Shown one piece after another: positions 24,701 through 36,358 of a stretch of 64,000 nt of DNA. The notes under the pieces are model-generated. The model worked only from the letters and a program-made list of their open reading frames with translations. It searched no databases and was not told the DNA's origin. Every line of letters begins with the position of its first letter. The stretch's first letter is position 1. The translations under genes and the position numbers were made by a program. The stretch is taken from NCBI GenBank assembly GCA_040357565.1, contig JBDODJ010000018.1; one strand, given 5' to 3'. This DNA comes from Cercozoa sp. M6MM (taxonomy: Eukaryota; Endomyxa: Ascetosporea).

Positions 24701-27700
24701 CTGTACCTTTGCTGTGTATGAATTGCTTGGGCGAGTACAAAATGGGTGTCTTGTGTGTTTTGGTAGCATCCGTTCCTACCTGGTGCGTCTGCACGAGCAA
24801 GGACAGGCGGCTTCATTCCTGGCCTTCTTGATCAAGACGCTCGGCCTGTTCGACTACCGTGGCGCCAACGACTCCACCAGTTTCTCCAGTGTTGGTATCG
24901 ACACCCCTCGCACCTTATATCCTACTGTTATCCCTCGGTGTGTACCACGCAGCTCTCAAGTCGAACCTGTCGCCGGAGGCGCTGCAGTCGTTGCTGTTCC
25001 AGAACGATGGCTCGTCGATGCAGACGGCGTCGTCGCTCAAGACGGAGCTCGAGTCGCTGTCGCTCGTGAATCTGCGCGGCACGATCGGACGGCAGCGCGG
25101 CGTGTCGCTGCGGCGGCTGCGTCGTGAGCAGCAGCAGTCGCTGCGAGGCCGGCCGGATGCGCTGGGCTCAACGGACGCCTCGAGCGGCGGCGGCCGGGCC
25201 AGCTCGGCGCGCACGCGCACCTGGAAGCGCGGCTCCAAGTTCAAGGGCGGAAATACACTCAAGAAGATGTCGGGCGACGCCATCAGCGACGTCACCATGG
25301 CCGAGGCGCAGCTGGCGGCTTGCGTGCAGCGCACCGTGCTCCGCGTGCTGGTGGACTTCCGCGAGGACATCGAGGCCGAGCTGCGTGCCTGTCGTCCGCG
25401 CGTACAGCCCGAGGCGTCCGCTGTCGACTTTGGCAGCGATGCCGGCTCGGTGCAGGTGGCGCTGCAGCTGCTGTCACTGTGCGTGGAGCTGCTCAAGGTG
25501 AACGCGCCCGACGCCGTGCTCATGGACACCTACCCGGCCGTGAAGCTCGTGCTGTCGACGTGCGCCAAGCTCTTCTTCGGCTTCCAGGTGTTCTACCCGA
25601 CGATGCGCGAGCTGGTGCGACAGGCCGTGCGACACTGCTCGTTCGTGAACCCAAACACGCGCTCGATGGCGGCCTCGCTGCTGTACTCGGTGGCCAAATT
25701 GTGCCAGATAGAGCTGCGGTCGCTCGTGCTGTTCGAGGATGCCGTGACCCTGTGCCTGGCTGATGATGTGCTCAGCATGTATGGCTACTCGCTGCACTAC
25801 CTGCAGCAATCACTTCAGTCGGTCGAACTCTTCCGCGAGCAGGACAAGGACTCGGCGCTCCGCAATGCGCAGATTCGCTTTGAGGTACCTACCCCCTACC
25901 TACATACCTACATACCTACCAACTCCCTACCTACATACCTGCCTATCTGCAGTACAAGCAAGCGCTGAGTGCCGTCATGCGCAAGGTCGTCACGATCTTT
26001 GACGATGCGCGGGTACGTTAACCTCTCTGTGTATAGGTATATGTTCCTATGGGTTTGCGTGTGCAGGCCATCCTGAAGCAGGAACTGCTTGCTGCTGATC
26101 GTGCGGATCCGGCCAAGCTGCAAGAACTCATTGTTGCCATGACGCAGACCTACCAGGTAGCCCTTCTCCCTGTCCTCCCAACCTAGAGGGAAAGGTACAC
26201 CCTAATGTTTGTGCGGTGTGTGGTAGCACTTGCCGGATGTGCGAGTGGCGTGGCTGCGCAACCTGGCGCGGCACCACCATACGGCTCAGAACTTCCCGGA
26301 GGAGGCACAGTGCTGGCTCGAGATCGCCGACCTGGCCGAGCAGAGTATGCGCGCCGCCTCCGCTCCTGTGGTGGCTGAGGCTACGCAGCCGACCTCTCCG
26401 GTCGCTCGTCGGCAGGCCAAGAAGGGCCCGCCGGTGGCCAGCAAGCTCACCGAGGACCCCGAGGACGTGCTGGTGATGGCGTTGCAGCGCGCATGCGACG
26501 CCTTCGAGGCCGCCAACATGCTGGAGACGGTGGACGCGACGTACGCGCGCATCCTGCCGCTGTACCGTCGTCGCGGCGCGCTGAAGGAGATGTCGCGCTC
26601 GTTCGGCACGCTGCAGGCCGTGTTCGACCGACTGATCGGCTCGCTGCGCTCCATCGAGCAGGCCGGCCAGCAGGCGCCGGTGGGTTGCGCGGCCTGTCAC
26701 GACGCGCGCACCTCGCTCGCGAGCTACTACCGCGTGAGCTTCTTTGGCGAACGCTTCGGCGCCGAGAACGGCGTCGAGTACATCTACAGTGTGCCAGGCC
26801 TGACGCGACTGTCGGAGATTACGAGCGACCTGCGCTCGCGGTACAGCAAGCAGCTCGGCGTGCCAGTGCGCGTGCTGGGCTCATCGGCGCGCTTCGACCC
26901 AACCACACTTAAGGAGGACGAGCACGTGCTGCAGATCACGTACGTCAAGCCGTACTTTGCCGACGAGGACTGCATCGACGAGGACTTTGCGCCCTTCTTC
27001 GCGTCGTGGCGTCCGCGACCGTGGCTGGCGTCGTGCACCAAGCTGTCGGCCTTCTCGTTCTCGACACCGTTCACGCAGCAAGCCAACGGACGTGCGCATG
27101 CGGCCGACGTGACGCAGCAGTACATGCGGCGCACGGTGATGCGCGTGGAGCACGAGTTCCCGTACTTGCAGACGCGGCAGCGTGTGGTGACGCGCGAGGA
27201 GCACGAGCTGGACCCGATCGATGCCGCCGTGGCGAACCTCGACTCGCAGGTGCGGCGCCTCGTGTCGCTGCTAAAGGACCCGTTGTGCGACACCAAGGTG
27301 CTCACGTCGCTGCTGTCGGGCTCGCTGCTGCTGCAGGTGAACGGCGGCACCAAAGAGATTGCCGAGCTCTTCTGGCGACAGGAGAAGGGCGAGCCCATCT
27401 TTGATGTCGACCGACTCAAGGTGCTGCGTGCCAGCATCCGACGCTTCCTTGATGCCATTCAGGAGGGTGTGGCTGCCTACAAGAAGCACAGGTACCCACT
27501 CGCCCATTCCTTTACGCCTCCTTCTTGTCGTTGTGACTAGTGATTGACTGTGCTATGTAGCGGTGCGACACCAGAACTGCTGCATGAGTACGAGTCAAGC
27601 TTCTCCTCTCTTTCTGCCACTGTACGTTGTGCCCACTTGCGTTTTACGAGCCTACTTTGTTTTGTTGGAGATAAATCGCACTTTCTTTCCCTTCGTCAGG

Positions 27701-27750
27701 TGATGCGAATCGTCAAGAGCGGCGGTCGCAGAAAAGCGCGTTTTGAGTAG
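19730..27750 (+). CDS. DOCK-family guanine nucleotide exchange factor (DHR-1 and DHR-2)
   Basis: About 25 exons in phase encode roughly 1,900-2,000 residues. After a charged N-terminus comes VSFDTICMGTTRQIEPFFLS, ASLFDTNTQQRVSEWFH, and RPEIILVVRVERVLQG, which resemble the N-terminal conserved region of Zizimin-type (C/D) DOCK proteins. The DHR-1 C2-like domain follows (21.9-22.6 kb) with KYRNIAVSVEF, PQQRTSVAYHNKNPSWN, and LTEHSHLLFRF. A long helical repeat region spans 22.9-25.9 kb. The DHR-2 exchange domain (25.95-27.5 kb) includes YKQALSAVMRKVV, PEEAQCWLEIADLAEQ, YYRVSFFGERFGAENGVEY, VLQITYVKPYF, SFSTPFTQQ, and TREEHELDPIDAAV. No PH domain is visible. DOCK proteins activate Rac/Cdc42 and control actin and motility. 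The first exon boundary (after MEVETTVTTETV) is uncertain. The gene ends with a basic tail. Confidence 0.9.
21686..21763 (+). repeat. (GT)n microsatellite in a DOCK intron
   Basis: About 78 bp of GT with one T interruption make up most of an intron between the LDEDE exon and the VAREVMELQEE exon. Confidence 0.95.
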
Positions 27751-28216
27751 ACACTTATGCGACAAGACCAAAAACAACTCAGTGCAGCAAACTTAACGAA
27801 ATGAAAGTTAAGCATGCATCGACGCGCGCACATTATCATGACCGGAGGCGACGCAACCAATGCGATCGACGTTAATTACTTTAACGTTGACTTTAGTTAC
27901 ATTACGATATCATTGCCGTTCGTTGGTGGATTAACCGGCACATTAAATCGCCTCATTGACAGAACGGAACAAGACCCCGCCCGCACACCTCAACTCGTTC
28001 CAGCCTGAGGTATGCGTCAGTTTTCGTATTCGATTTTGATGCCCAGACCATTGCATCTTGCCAGTAAATTTACAACCATGTGCTCTTTTGTTCTCCTTGC
28101 GTTTCTTCAAAATCGACCGAAAAAAGCGAAAAAACAAACTGAACTGACAAGTTTGAGCTGCTATACGTCCGCCACGAACTACAACGACGATAGGGGTTAA
28201 CCGGTAGAGCTGAGGT
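27751..28216. other. Interval between DOCK and CEP131-like genes
   Basis: About 470 bp between tandem genes. It holds short AT-rich patches such as TTTAACGTTGACTTTAG. No exon is supported. Confidence 0.35.
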
Positions 28217-30613
28217 ATGGTCAGCAGCAGGCCACAGACATCGTTCTCTACGCGAGTCAGCAAGAGGAATTTTCCCCAGCGTCCAGAGACTTCGCGAGCA
28301 CGTTGTGGCAAAGCGGGTGGAACTCCAGCGCGTCGGGGATCTTTCGGTGTCGTTTCCCCCAAGCCCGCTTCTTTAGTTCAGAACGATGCGCACCAAACTT
28401 TGACAAAACCTACGAAGGCTTCATCTGCAGTCGAAAACCGCGACACCTCTGCTCTCTCCAGCCACCAAGAACTGCAAAGAGTGGCGGACACAATCAGTCA
28501 GTTACACAAAGAAAGACAAAGTGCTGAGAACGCAGTTCAGATCGGCGAGAACACACTGACGCACCTCTCCAATGAAAACCCCTCACACTCAACCTTTCAA
28601 TTTGACGAAGACAGGCTTGGGAACGAACCCGAGCTTTCGCGACCACCTTCTTCTGCTTCGCACAGTAGCTTGTCCTCGTTGGCACCTTCAGCTGTCACAA
28701 CAGAATCCAGAGTGTCGTCTTTGCTGGATTACCTTGACAAGGTCGACTCTGAAACCGCAGCAGACTACGATTCGGTGAAAAATAGTCGCTCTGCAGGAAC
28801 GATGCCGTCGTCGACTGGTGCTTCCGCCCGAGTGACAGCTGGTTTCACACAGTTTTGCGAGCGAATGAAAGCAAAGATTCGGTCGCTCAACTCGGAACTC
28901 GCCGAACGCGGAGCTGTGATTGAGTCGCTACGACATCAACTCGGGTCCATCAAAGAGATGAATCGCGCCGCCGAAAAGAATCGCATTGCTGAGCATAAGC
29001 ACGCCCTCGAAGCAGCAGGACGACAGCACGCCTTGTCGCTCGAGAGGTATTCACAGAACATTGAATTGGAGTCCAAAAAACACCAGTCTTTTACGGATCC
29101 AGGCACGTAGAGATGTCGAAAAAACTGTCCAGTCAAAACACACAACTTGTGAACAAAATTGAGCAGCTATCACAGAAGCTTGTCGAAACTCAAGAACAAT
29201 GTAAGAAACAGCTGGAAAAATGCCGAGCTGACCATGCACGAGCCTTGCGCAATCAAAAGCGCGCCCTACAAGCAGCGGCAAAGGTGGGCAGAGGTGAATG
29301 GGAGCGCCGTCGCGAAGCTGAGATTAAGGAAAAGACGGTGAAAAGTCTTGAGCCTGAACTGGAGCGCATGATGGCACAGCACAAGACGCAACTTCGTGCT
29401 TCTGACGAAGCGGCACAAGACGCACTGCGCCGCCAACGTGCCTCTTTGGAAGCTGCGCACGAACAGCGCATTGCCGAGATTCGTCGCGAAACTCACGAAG
29501 AGCTCGAGCGCTCGATTGTGAAGGAGGCTGCTGCCGCTGCAACACGAGCACGAGAGCTGCAACAACGCGCGGACGATGACGCAGCCGAGCAGCGCGAGCG
29601 AATGAGAAACGCGTTTGAGATTGAAAGGGAGACATGGCACGCCGAGCGAGAGCGCGAGCGCGCAGCAGCGGCCGATGCACTGAGCAACCTACGGCAGCAG
29701 TTTGAAGCAGATATGCAAGACCTCCGGCGACGCCACTCCGAGGAATGTGTGGCGCTTCGCCGACAACTCGAACAAGAAACAGCAGCTATGGAGGCTAGAT
29801 GCTGCATGGAGCAAAAGAAGTTTGAAATGACACTGCGCAATCGGATCGAGAAAGAAACTGCCGACGAACGCAGCAAGATACGTGAAGCACTCCTTGCCGA
29901 GAGGGACGAAAAACTGCGCACCGTCGTCAAGCAACTCGAAGAAGAGGTTCAACTCGAGCGTATCGCTCTGCAGAAGCAATATTCCCGCGATCGCGAACAA
30001 CTCGCAGCAACGCATGAGAGCGAGTTGCGCCAGTTGCAGCAGAAGGTATTATCTTGGCGAGATTCACATCTTGTTTCAAGCGTGTACCAATTAATAGAGT
30101 TGCTTTTCCGTACTATAGCTGCACTTCTGGAGCAAAAAATGCGAGGAAGAAAGCGAGGCAGGCAAGCTAACAGCTAAAGAGTTAGCGGCAGCACGCGAGC
30201 GAGTCACACGCCTTGAAAGCGTCATCCGCGACAAGACACAAGCGACGAACGAGCTCCGTGAGCGATTAGAGCGTGAGCGCGAGAACTGGCGCACTATTAG
30301 CACACAGCACCGCGAACAAGCGCAGACAAAACTCCAGCAAGCCGAACAGCAGTTGCGTGTGCTGGGACAGCAGAAAACGGACATTCAGACTCGCTGCGAG
30401 GAAGCCGAGATGTCAGCGCAACAGCAGGTGCGGGAACAGGAACAGCGACACGAAAGACAGCTCGACTGCATTGAGACACGCTTTAAGCAGAGTCTTGCAC
30501 GCAAGGACGCCGTAATCGAGCGACTACGCGACGAGCTGGCATGCCTGCGGAGCGATATAACGGCTCGCGACCAACTATTCTGCCAACGAGTCGAAGAGCT
30601 TGACGCGAAGTAG
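28217..30613 (+). CDS. CEP131/AZI1-like centriolar-satellite/ciliary coiled-coil protein
   Basis: Three exons give about 755 residues, with introns at 29047-29102 and 30046-30118. The first intron resolves an apparent frame change: GAG-AG joins G-CAC and restores LERHVEMSKKL. The N-terminal 200 residues are Ser/Pro-rich. The remainder is almost continuous coiled coil with dense Glu, Arg and Gln. The C-terminal half resembles CEP131 in order and spacing: ALLAERDEKLRTVVKQLEEE, SELRQLQQKLHFW, a region around NELRERLERERENW, and a terminal FKQSLARKDAVIERLRDEL. CEP131 is a centriolar-satellite and basal-body protein needed for ciliogenesis. Coiled coils are compositionally biased, so the match is moderately secure only. 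Start MVSSRPQTSF follows an in-frame stop. Confidence 0.55.
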
Positions 30614-31082
30614 TGACGCCGTTTTAGCAGGTTGGCTGCAGTACATTCCAATACAGCACCACTCAGGCTGGTTGGCGGACTCGGCGGTGACTACTGTGCT
30701 GCCAACAGTATTTTCTTTGTGATCGATACTGATACAATCCTGCTATTTTTTAAACAATTATTCTGGCCGTGTGACCGAGTCAGCGATCTCTTTGCAAGTG
30801 AGCGTATGGCTGAGTGCTGAACACAGTGAACACGTGTACATAGTGCTGCCGGGTTAGACACGTGCAAGGAGACCAGAGAGCACATCACGACTCTCAAAGT
30901 TGTCGGAGCTGCAGAAGCGGTCCGTTGTAACCGACAACCTTCCCATCATCGCGGTTAGGCTCGATCGTATCGCTAGGCGGTTTCTGTTTCTATCCCTGAC
31001 GGGGAAGGTGTTCTGAATTACTTGTTATTGTGATTAGGCGTGTGGAAAGACGCATAGACGAGACAAAGAGAACGGTTTGCGG
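30614..31082. other. Interval between CEP131-like and F-BAR/RGS genes
   Basis: About 470 bp without a supported exon. A run TTTTTTAAACAATTATT lies at 30746-30762. Confidence 0.35.
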
Positions 31083-34058
31083 ATGATGACCGACGGTTCG
31101 GTCCCTGAAGGCGGAGGGGGCAATGGCTCCAGTAGTATCGAAAAGGGCGTACACGTGGCACGTTTCAGCGCTATGGTTCGAAGAGCACGCCGCAATGAGG
31201 TGCACTATTGTCAGTGAGAGGTTGTGTCATCTAAGTGCTACACACCTCAATGAGTGCGTTGTAGCTCCTGCTGCGTCGAATGAGCAAATTCGCCACACGC
31301 CTCGCAGTGGCCGAGGAACTCCACGCAGGTTCATTTTCGCGAACACTTCAATTCTCTGTCACTTTGTTGAGCTGCGTAGAGAAAGTGAACAACCTGGTCG
31401 AAGCTGAGCTTGCGAGATTGGTAGCTTTGGCTCGACTCGACTGAGTGTTTATTTATAAGTGTTCATGCCTGTGTCTGCAGGAAGTGTCGGAGGAGGCGTT
31501 GCGGGGAGAGACGGACCCGGCAGGACTGTGGTCGCAGGAGTCGCCACTGCACCGGCACGTGCTATCTGTGCTGCGTGCTACCCGTGGACAGGTGTGTTTA
31601 CGCTACCCCCACTCCCAGTAGGAGACCTGGATGTTGCTTTCCGTCCCTCTGTGCAGGCATCCGAGGTGGCGGCTTATGCCAAGGAGTTGACAAAGTCAGT
31701 CAAGGAGGCTATGCAGGCAGTTGAGTGAGTTATCCTCTCTGTCTGTATGTATTTCCCCCTGGAGCATCACTCTGAGTTACAGGGCCCAGCGAGCCTCACA
31801 AGAGAGTCTGTCGACGCAGTGGCGCACCTTTGAGCGTACCTTGTTTGTGTCACCCTTCTTGCCTTGGTTTGTGTATACCTGTGTGTGTGCAGGTCATCGG
31901 TCACAGCAGCAGCTCCACGTGGCGCAGTCCGAAAGGGTACTGCCTGTGTACGCATATACACGTATATGCCTGTGCGCGTATGCATATACATTATATGCAC
32001 GCACAGGCCACACTGAAGGCCTACCTGAAAGCGCAGCACTATCTGCACAAACTGCACCGCATTGGTGACCCATTACTCATGGTACAAAAGACATGTACAC
32101 AGCATCTCTGTGCCTGTATTTGGGCACATCTGAGTAGGAACAGAGCGTGCTGCAGTCGCTATCGCCGGTGCCGCAAGCTGCGCGCAACGTGCGCCGTCGC
32201 GAGCGGCCGGATATTCCGTTCGACGACGCCGAAGACGAACAGTACCGAGTTCATATATACCGTACATATGTACCGTCGGTATGTACCCATGTACACGCCT
32301 TTAGTATGACAATGGCTGTGCCGCGCAATCGCAAGAAGGCGGCGCACGCGTGTGCCAACTATGCCGTCGCTCTCGATGATGTAGCACTCACTCTGGATTT
32401 TGTTCCGTGTCTTTACCTTCTTTACCTGCTACCCTCACCACACATAGTTGAGAAGCAAGGCGGAACAGTTCCATCGGCAAGACTTGCCTCGTGCGCTGGA
32501 TGCACTGCGCAGCTGGGACGCCAACGTACTCTCTGCCCTTGGTCTTTGTGTGCATAAGTGTATCCTCACTGTATACCGGCAGAACTGCGAGTTGACGGGC
32601 TTGTTCCTCATGCTACTGCAGCTGTGTGGCAAACGACGAGCAGAGCGAAACCGCGTCGGCATGCAGGTGGTCTCTATGGGCATGGAATGACATAGGGAGA
32701 TGAGGCATACTTTCGTGCGCACACAGGGCTACTCCAACACGAAAGCACCAGAGCCAGCGACCGACGCGAGTGCCGACCTGGCCGTGTGGCTACAGCAGCA
32801 GGAACAGCAACATATGCAGGCAGGCGAGATCACGCCGAGCGAGTTTACCACTTCAGTGTGGTACGCGTCCTTCTCACTCTCTGTATGTGCACATAGACAC
32901 ACTACCTGTGTGTCTGCGTGTTGTACTGTGGCAGGGCGGCAGCCTCGACGGCTCCTGCAGCCGATCAGATCGACGACACGATGCAGCGTTGGCGACTGGA
33001 CGAGCTGTCGTACGACCTGCCATTGCAGCCCGAGCAGCTCAGCCCTGAGGTGGCCGAGGAACTCGCCGCCGCCACGGCGCTGGCGCAGTCGAGCTCCGCT
33101 CCGTCCACACCGTCGACACGGGTACCTCCCTCCCTTGCTTCTCTCCTGTACGCGATTCCCCTTTACCCCCTCGCGCCCAGCAGAAACACAGCGGTGACAA
33201 GCGGCGGTGGCTGCGGTCCTGGCGCTCGACACATTCGCATGATAGCAGCGGCGCTGCCACGACGAGTGCCACTGAATGTACCTTAGCTGAGACACACCTC
33301 TAAGACCACTCGTCTCTCTTTGAACAGCAGACATGCACTGTACGTAGGCATGACACTGGACGCCGCAATGTCGGGCCTGTGCGGTGATGCGTTCAGTGTC
33401 TTCCTGCAGCGGCATGTGTGGTACTGGACCCTTAGTCGCCCCTTGCATTGCAGGTGTACGACCTGAGTATCTCTGCAGCGCCGAGAACCTCGAGTTCCTC
33501 ACCGAGGTCCGACACTTTCGCGCGGCTCCCGACGCCGCGAAGGCCACGGCGCTGTACGAACGCTACATTCGTACCGACGCTAGCGACCACGTCAATATCA
33601 GCGCGGAAGCGGTACCTCCAAGCATTTCTCTGCACGCGTTTCTCTGCGTGTGCCTAGCTCCGGTAACACCGGGATGTGTGCAGGTGTACCAAGTCGAGAG
33701 TCGTCTCGAAGGTGTCATCGATGGCACCGACGACGTCGTGCCGGGTGACGTCTTCGACCCAGCCATTGCGCAGGTGCGAGCCTTGTTGCGCACCGACTGC
33801 TTGCCCAAGTTCATGCGCTCGCCCGAGTACAAACAATACCTGCGACTGGTACATCGCACTGTACGCATCTGTGTTTTTCTGTTTATCTTACTCCCTGTGT
33901 TTGTGTAGAGCAACCGAGAGATGTCATCTGATGGAGCTGCTGGCTATGAGTCTTCGAGCAAGGCTAAGAAAAAATGGTTTAGTCTCCGACGAAAGTCACG
34001 TTCCGACCGAGTCAGCATGCACGACGTCGAGCATATCCTCGAACTGGTTCCGAAATAA
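31083..34058 (+). CDS. F-BAR-like plus RGS domain protein
   Basis: About 14 exons in phase. The N-terminal half is helical and looks like an F-BAR (FCH) domain: FSAMVRRARRNELLLRRMSK, FATRLAVAEELHAGSFSRTL, VEKVNNLVEAELARLE, YAKELTKSVKEAMQAVERAQ, LSTQWRTFERTL, ATLKAYLKAQHYLHKLHR, and LRSKAEQFHRQDLPRALDAL. A Gln/Ser/Thr-rich linker follows. The C-terminal half is an RGS domain: MTLDAAMSGLCGDAFSVFLQ, then YLCSAENLEFLTEVRHF, ALYERYIRTDASDHVNISAE, and VRALLRTDCLPKFMRSPEY. It ends in a basic tail, KAKKKWFSLRRKSRSDR. The link between halves rests on a phase-consistent intron at about 33280-33348 (GAA-T joins GC-ATG). RGS domains speed GTP hydrolysis by G-alpha; F-BAR domains bend or sense membrane. 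The RGS call is firm; F-BAR is a pattern judgement. An alternative is two adjacent genes, the first ending at 33303. Confidence 0.65.
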
Positions 34059-34593
34059 TCAAGTATCATTTTTGTTGGGGAGAAGTTTTTTTGCTTTTTG
34101 TAGCCGGAGGAGGGCACACGGCGAGGCACTGAGAGCGTAGGGGTAATTTTGCGTGTAATCACACTCTGTGCGCTACACCTGTTGTTTCGACAGGAGACAA
34201 GCGTTTCAGTCTCCACATCGACAGATGACAATTTGTCGCTCACGGCTTTTTTGCAAACAACGTCACCTGAGTCATCTGGTAGAAAATCGGCGCCTTCTTC
34301 CTCATCGAGTCAGCGGCACAGAACAGCGTAGTGCTCTGCCGCTCAACTCGCGCACTTCAACGTTTTCGCTTCGGTGCTCTGAGTTAACCGACCAATATGC
34401 TCAGCCGGTCTTGGTGGATCTCCGTTCCGCTTCGCTTCACTCCCGACCAATTCGATTTATTATTCGATTTTAATATGAATAAGTAAATCAAATGAATGAT
34501 ACGATCAAAGAAAAACAGACGGGAAGAGCTGGAGACCAAACGTCCTTTGCTTGCGCCACGCACAGTTGTCGGCGATGCCAGGCAATTGCGTGT
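34059..34593. other. Convergent interval
   Basis: This lies between the RGS gene stop and the stop of the next minus-strand gene. It is AT-richer at 34455-34500. No feature is recognised. Confidence 0.35.
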
Positions 34594-35871
34594 TTAGTCG
34601 CAGGCGGAAGACTCAGTCTGGACAGTAGCAGGATCGTTGTCCTGAAGTCCATCAGGAGGAGCACAGTTCTCTGCGAGTCGAGAAGAGGTCGCCTGGTGAG
34701 GAGCAGATGCCATGCCCATGTGACTGGGTAGCGCAACGATGGCGTTGGTGGATGAGCGACGAGTCAGCGATTCCGCGTGCTGCTGGTCGAGGCGTTGTGA
34801 GAGTCCAACCACTCGTCGTTCCAACTGCCCACAATATTCGTTTGGCAGAACTGCCCTTCCGACAAGAAGAAACCAAAATGGTACGGCAAGTATCCGCGCC
34901 ACCAGCGGCTGCACCGAATTGGCTACGGCACCTGCCACTAGGTCGGTCAACTCCTATCAAAATCCCAGGCATAAAGACAGACAGTAAGAAACATGGGGTG
35001 GGCTGGGGTGGACGGGGGCACCTCCTTGGTGAGTGACATGGCAGAGGACGTGTTGTCGGGTGTCGCACCCAATGCGAACCGACCGAAAACCGAACGTGAG
35101 CGACGCTTCGGAGGTGGACTTGTCGGCTGTACTCGAAACACACGGTGACCAAGCGGCATGGGAAAGCGAGACCTCGAGAGGAGACAGAGCATACATCGTA
35201 GGTGTGCACATTGTGAATGCTGGGAGCCTGCTTCTTCTGGGCGGAGGAAACGATCGGTGACACACGCTCATTGGGTGACGCCTCGACTGGCATGTTGCGT
35301 GTGCGGCGTTTTTTGGTGCCCAGTCGCACGCGCACCGAGCCCGGCCGAGGCTACACGCCCACAATCCAGAAGAAGCCCACACACGCACATGCACAACATG
35401 CCAGTACCCGCGACTCGTCGGCTCCGGCATCTAGTGCACTCGGCGTCGTCTCTGCGTTGTCTTTGTGTTGTCAACACACATCGATCGGAACAGAGTGTCA
35501 ACCATCAGTCACAACCGACGTAGATCTACCAGAGGTGTTGCAGTCGCTGTGCACAAGTGGCAACAAGGTGTGACTCACCTCTGCCTCAAAATCCGCCGAG
35601 TCGCCTGATTCTGCACCAGCACAGACACGCGTAACTGCAACTTCAGATGCCATTTGCATCAACAACACACCAGATGGCACTCCAGCCGAGCCGAACATCA
35701 GAAGTTTCTGGAGTGGCAGCTGCGCGCGTGCCTTTTCAGGCAGTTGCGCCCTATGTGCATGCAGATATACACACAGATCCCTGTAATTCGCGTGACTAGC
35801 ACACAGAGTATAGAGCATGCGTACCACAGATTCAGCATGTCCTCACGCAGGCTTTGCACATCATCGCTCAT
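34594..35871 (-). CDS. Unrecognised protein with one possible membrane segment
   Basis: Five or six minus-strand exons from MSDDVQSLREDMLNLW. Then come AQLPEKARAQLPLQKLLMFG, ASEVAVTRVCAGAESGDSAD, RVRLGTKKRRTRNMPVEASP, and PPPKRRSRSVFGRFALGATP. The last exon is ELTDLVAGAVANSVQPLV, ARILAVPFWFLLVGRAVL, with QLERRVVGLSQRLDQQHAES after it. The PLVARILAVPFWFLLVG run is the only hydrophobic stretch. A short helix follows it. I do not recognise a family. The middle exon frames were chosen because only they lack stops. Confidence 0.5.
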
Positions 35872-36358
35872 GGCACTGGCTTGTCTCAATAATAATAAAT
35901 AAGCACGAAAAGGACACCCACACAGTATAGTGCCCGTGCAGCTGGCGATCAACGATGTGCTACGTCCACACACAGTCTGCACACACAGATTGTCTAGTCA
36001 TGCCTTGCCGTTTTTTTGTTTTTGTTAAGGGAGACGTCAAACCAACACCGCGCTACCAGACTACAGCACCTGTTGTTACTGTAGTATTGTAAGACACAGC
36101 TGCTGGCAGGAGCCCTAGGGTTGAAGTTACTGAACGCAACACTGTGTCATCGCTAATTCTAAAGTCCGAGTGGAAGAAAAAGCACTAAACGTGATATGTG
36201 GCGACGGTTTCAAGCACCAAGAAGCTAACCCGCAACGTCAACCCGATTCTGTAAGCCAGCTGCATGTGCGGCTTTGCTTGCGCAGTGTTCAATGGTACTT
36301 GTCAAAATCGGTTTGTTTTGGCACACTGACTCTGGCACTGGCAGAGTGTGTCGCATTG
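35872..36358. promoter_or_regulatory. Shared 5' interval of two divergent unknown genes
   Basis: About 490 bp between divergent starts. An open plus-strand frame from 36170 runs across it, but the apparent start is GTG and no splice support exists, so I treat it as noncoding. Confidence 0.3.

Noticed and set aside
35698-35982. Upstream start for the unknown minus gene at 35982
   Set aside because: The MSDDVQSLRE start is followed by a phase-consistent donor, whereas the upstream part is Cys/Leu-rich with no support.
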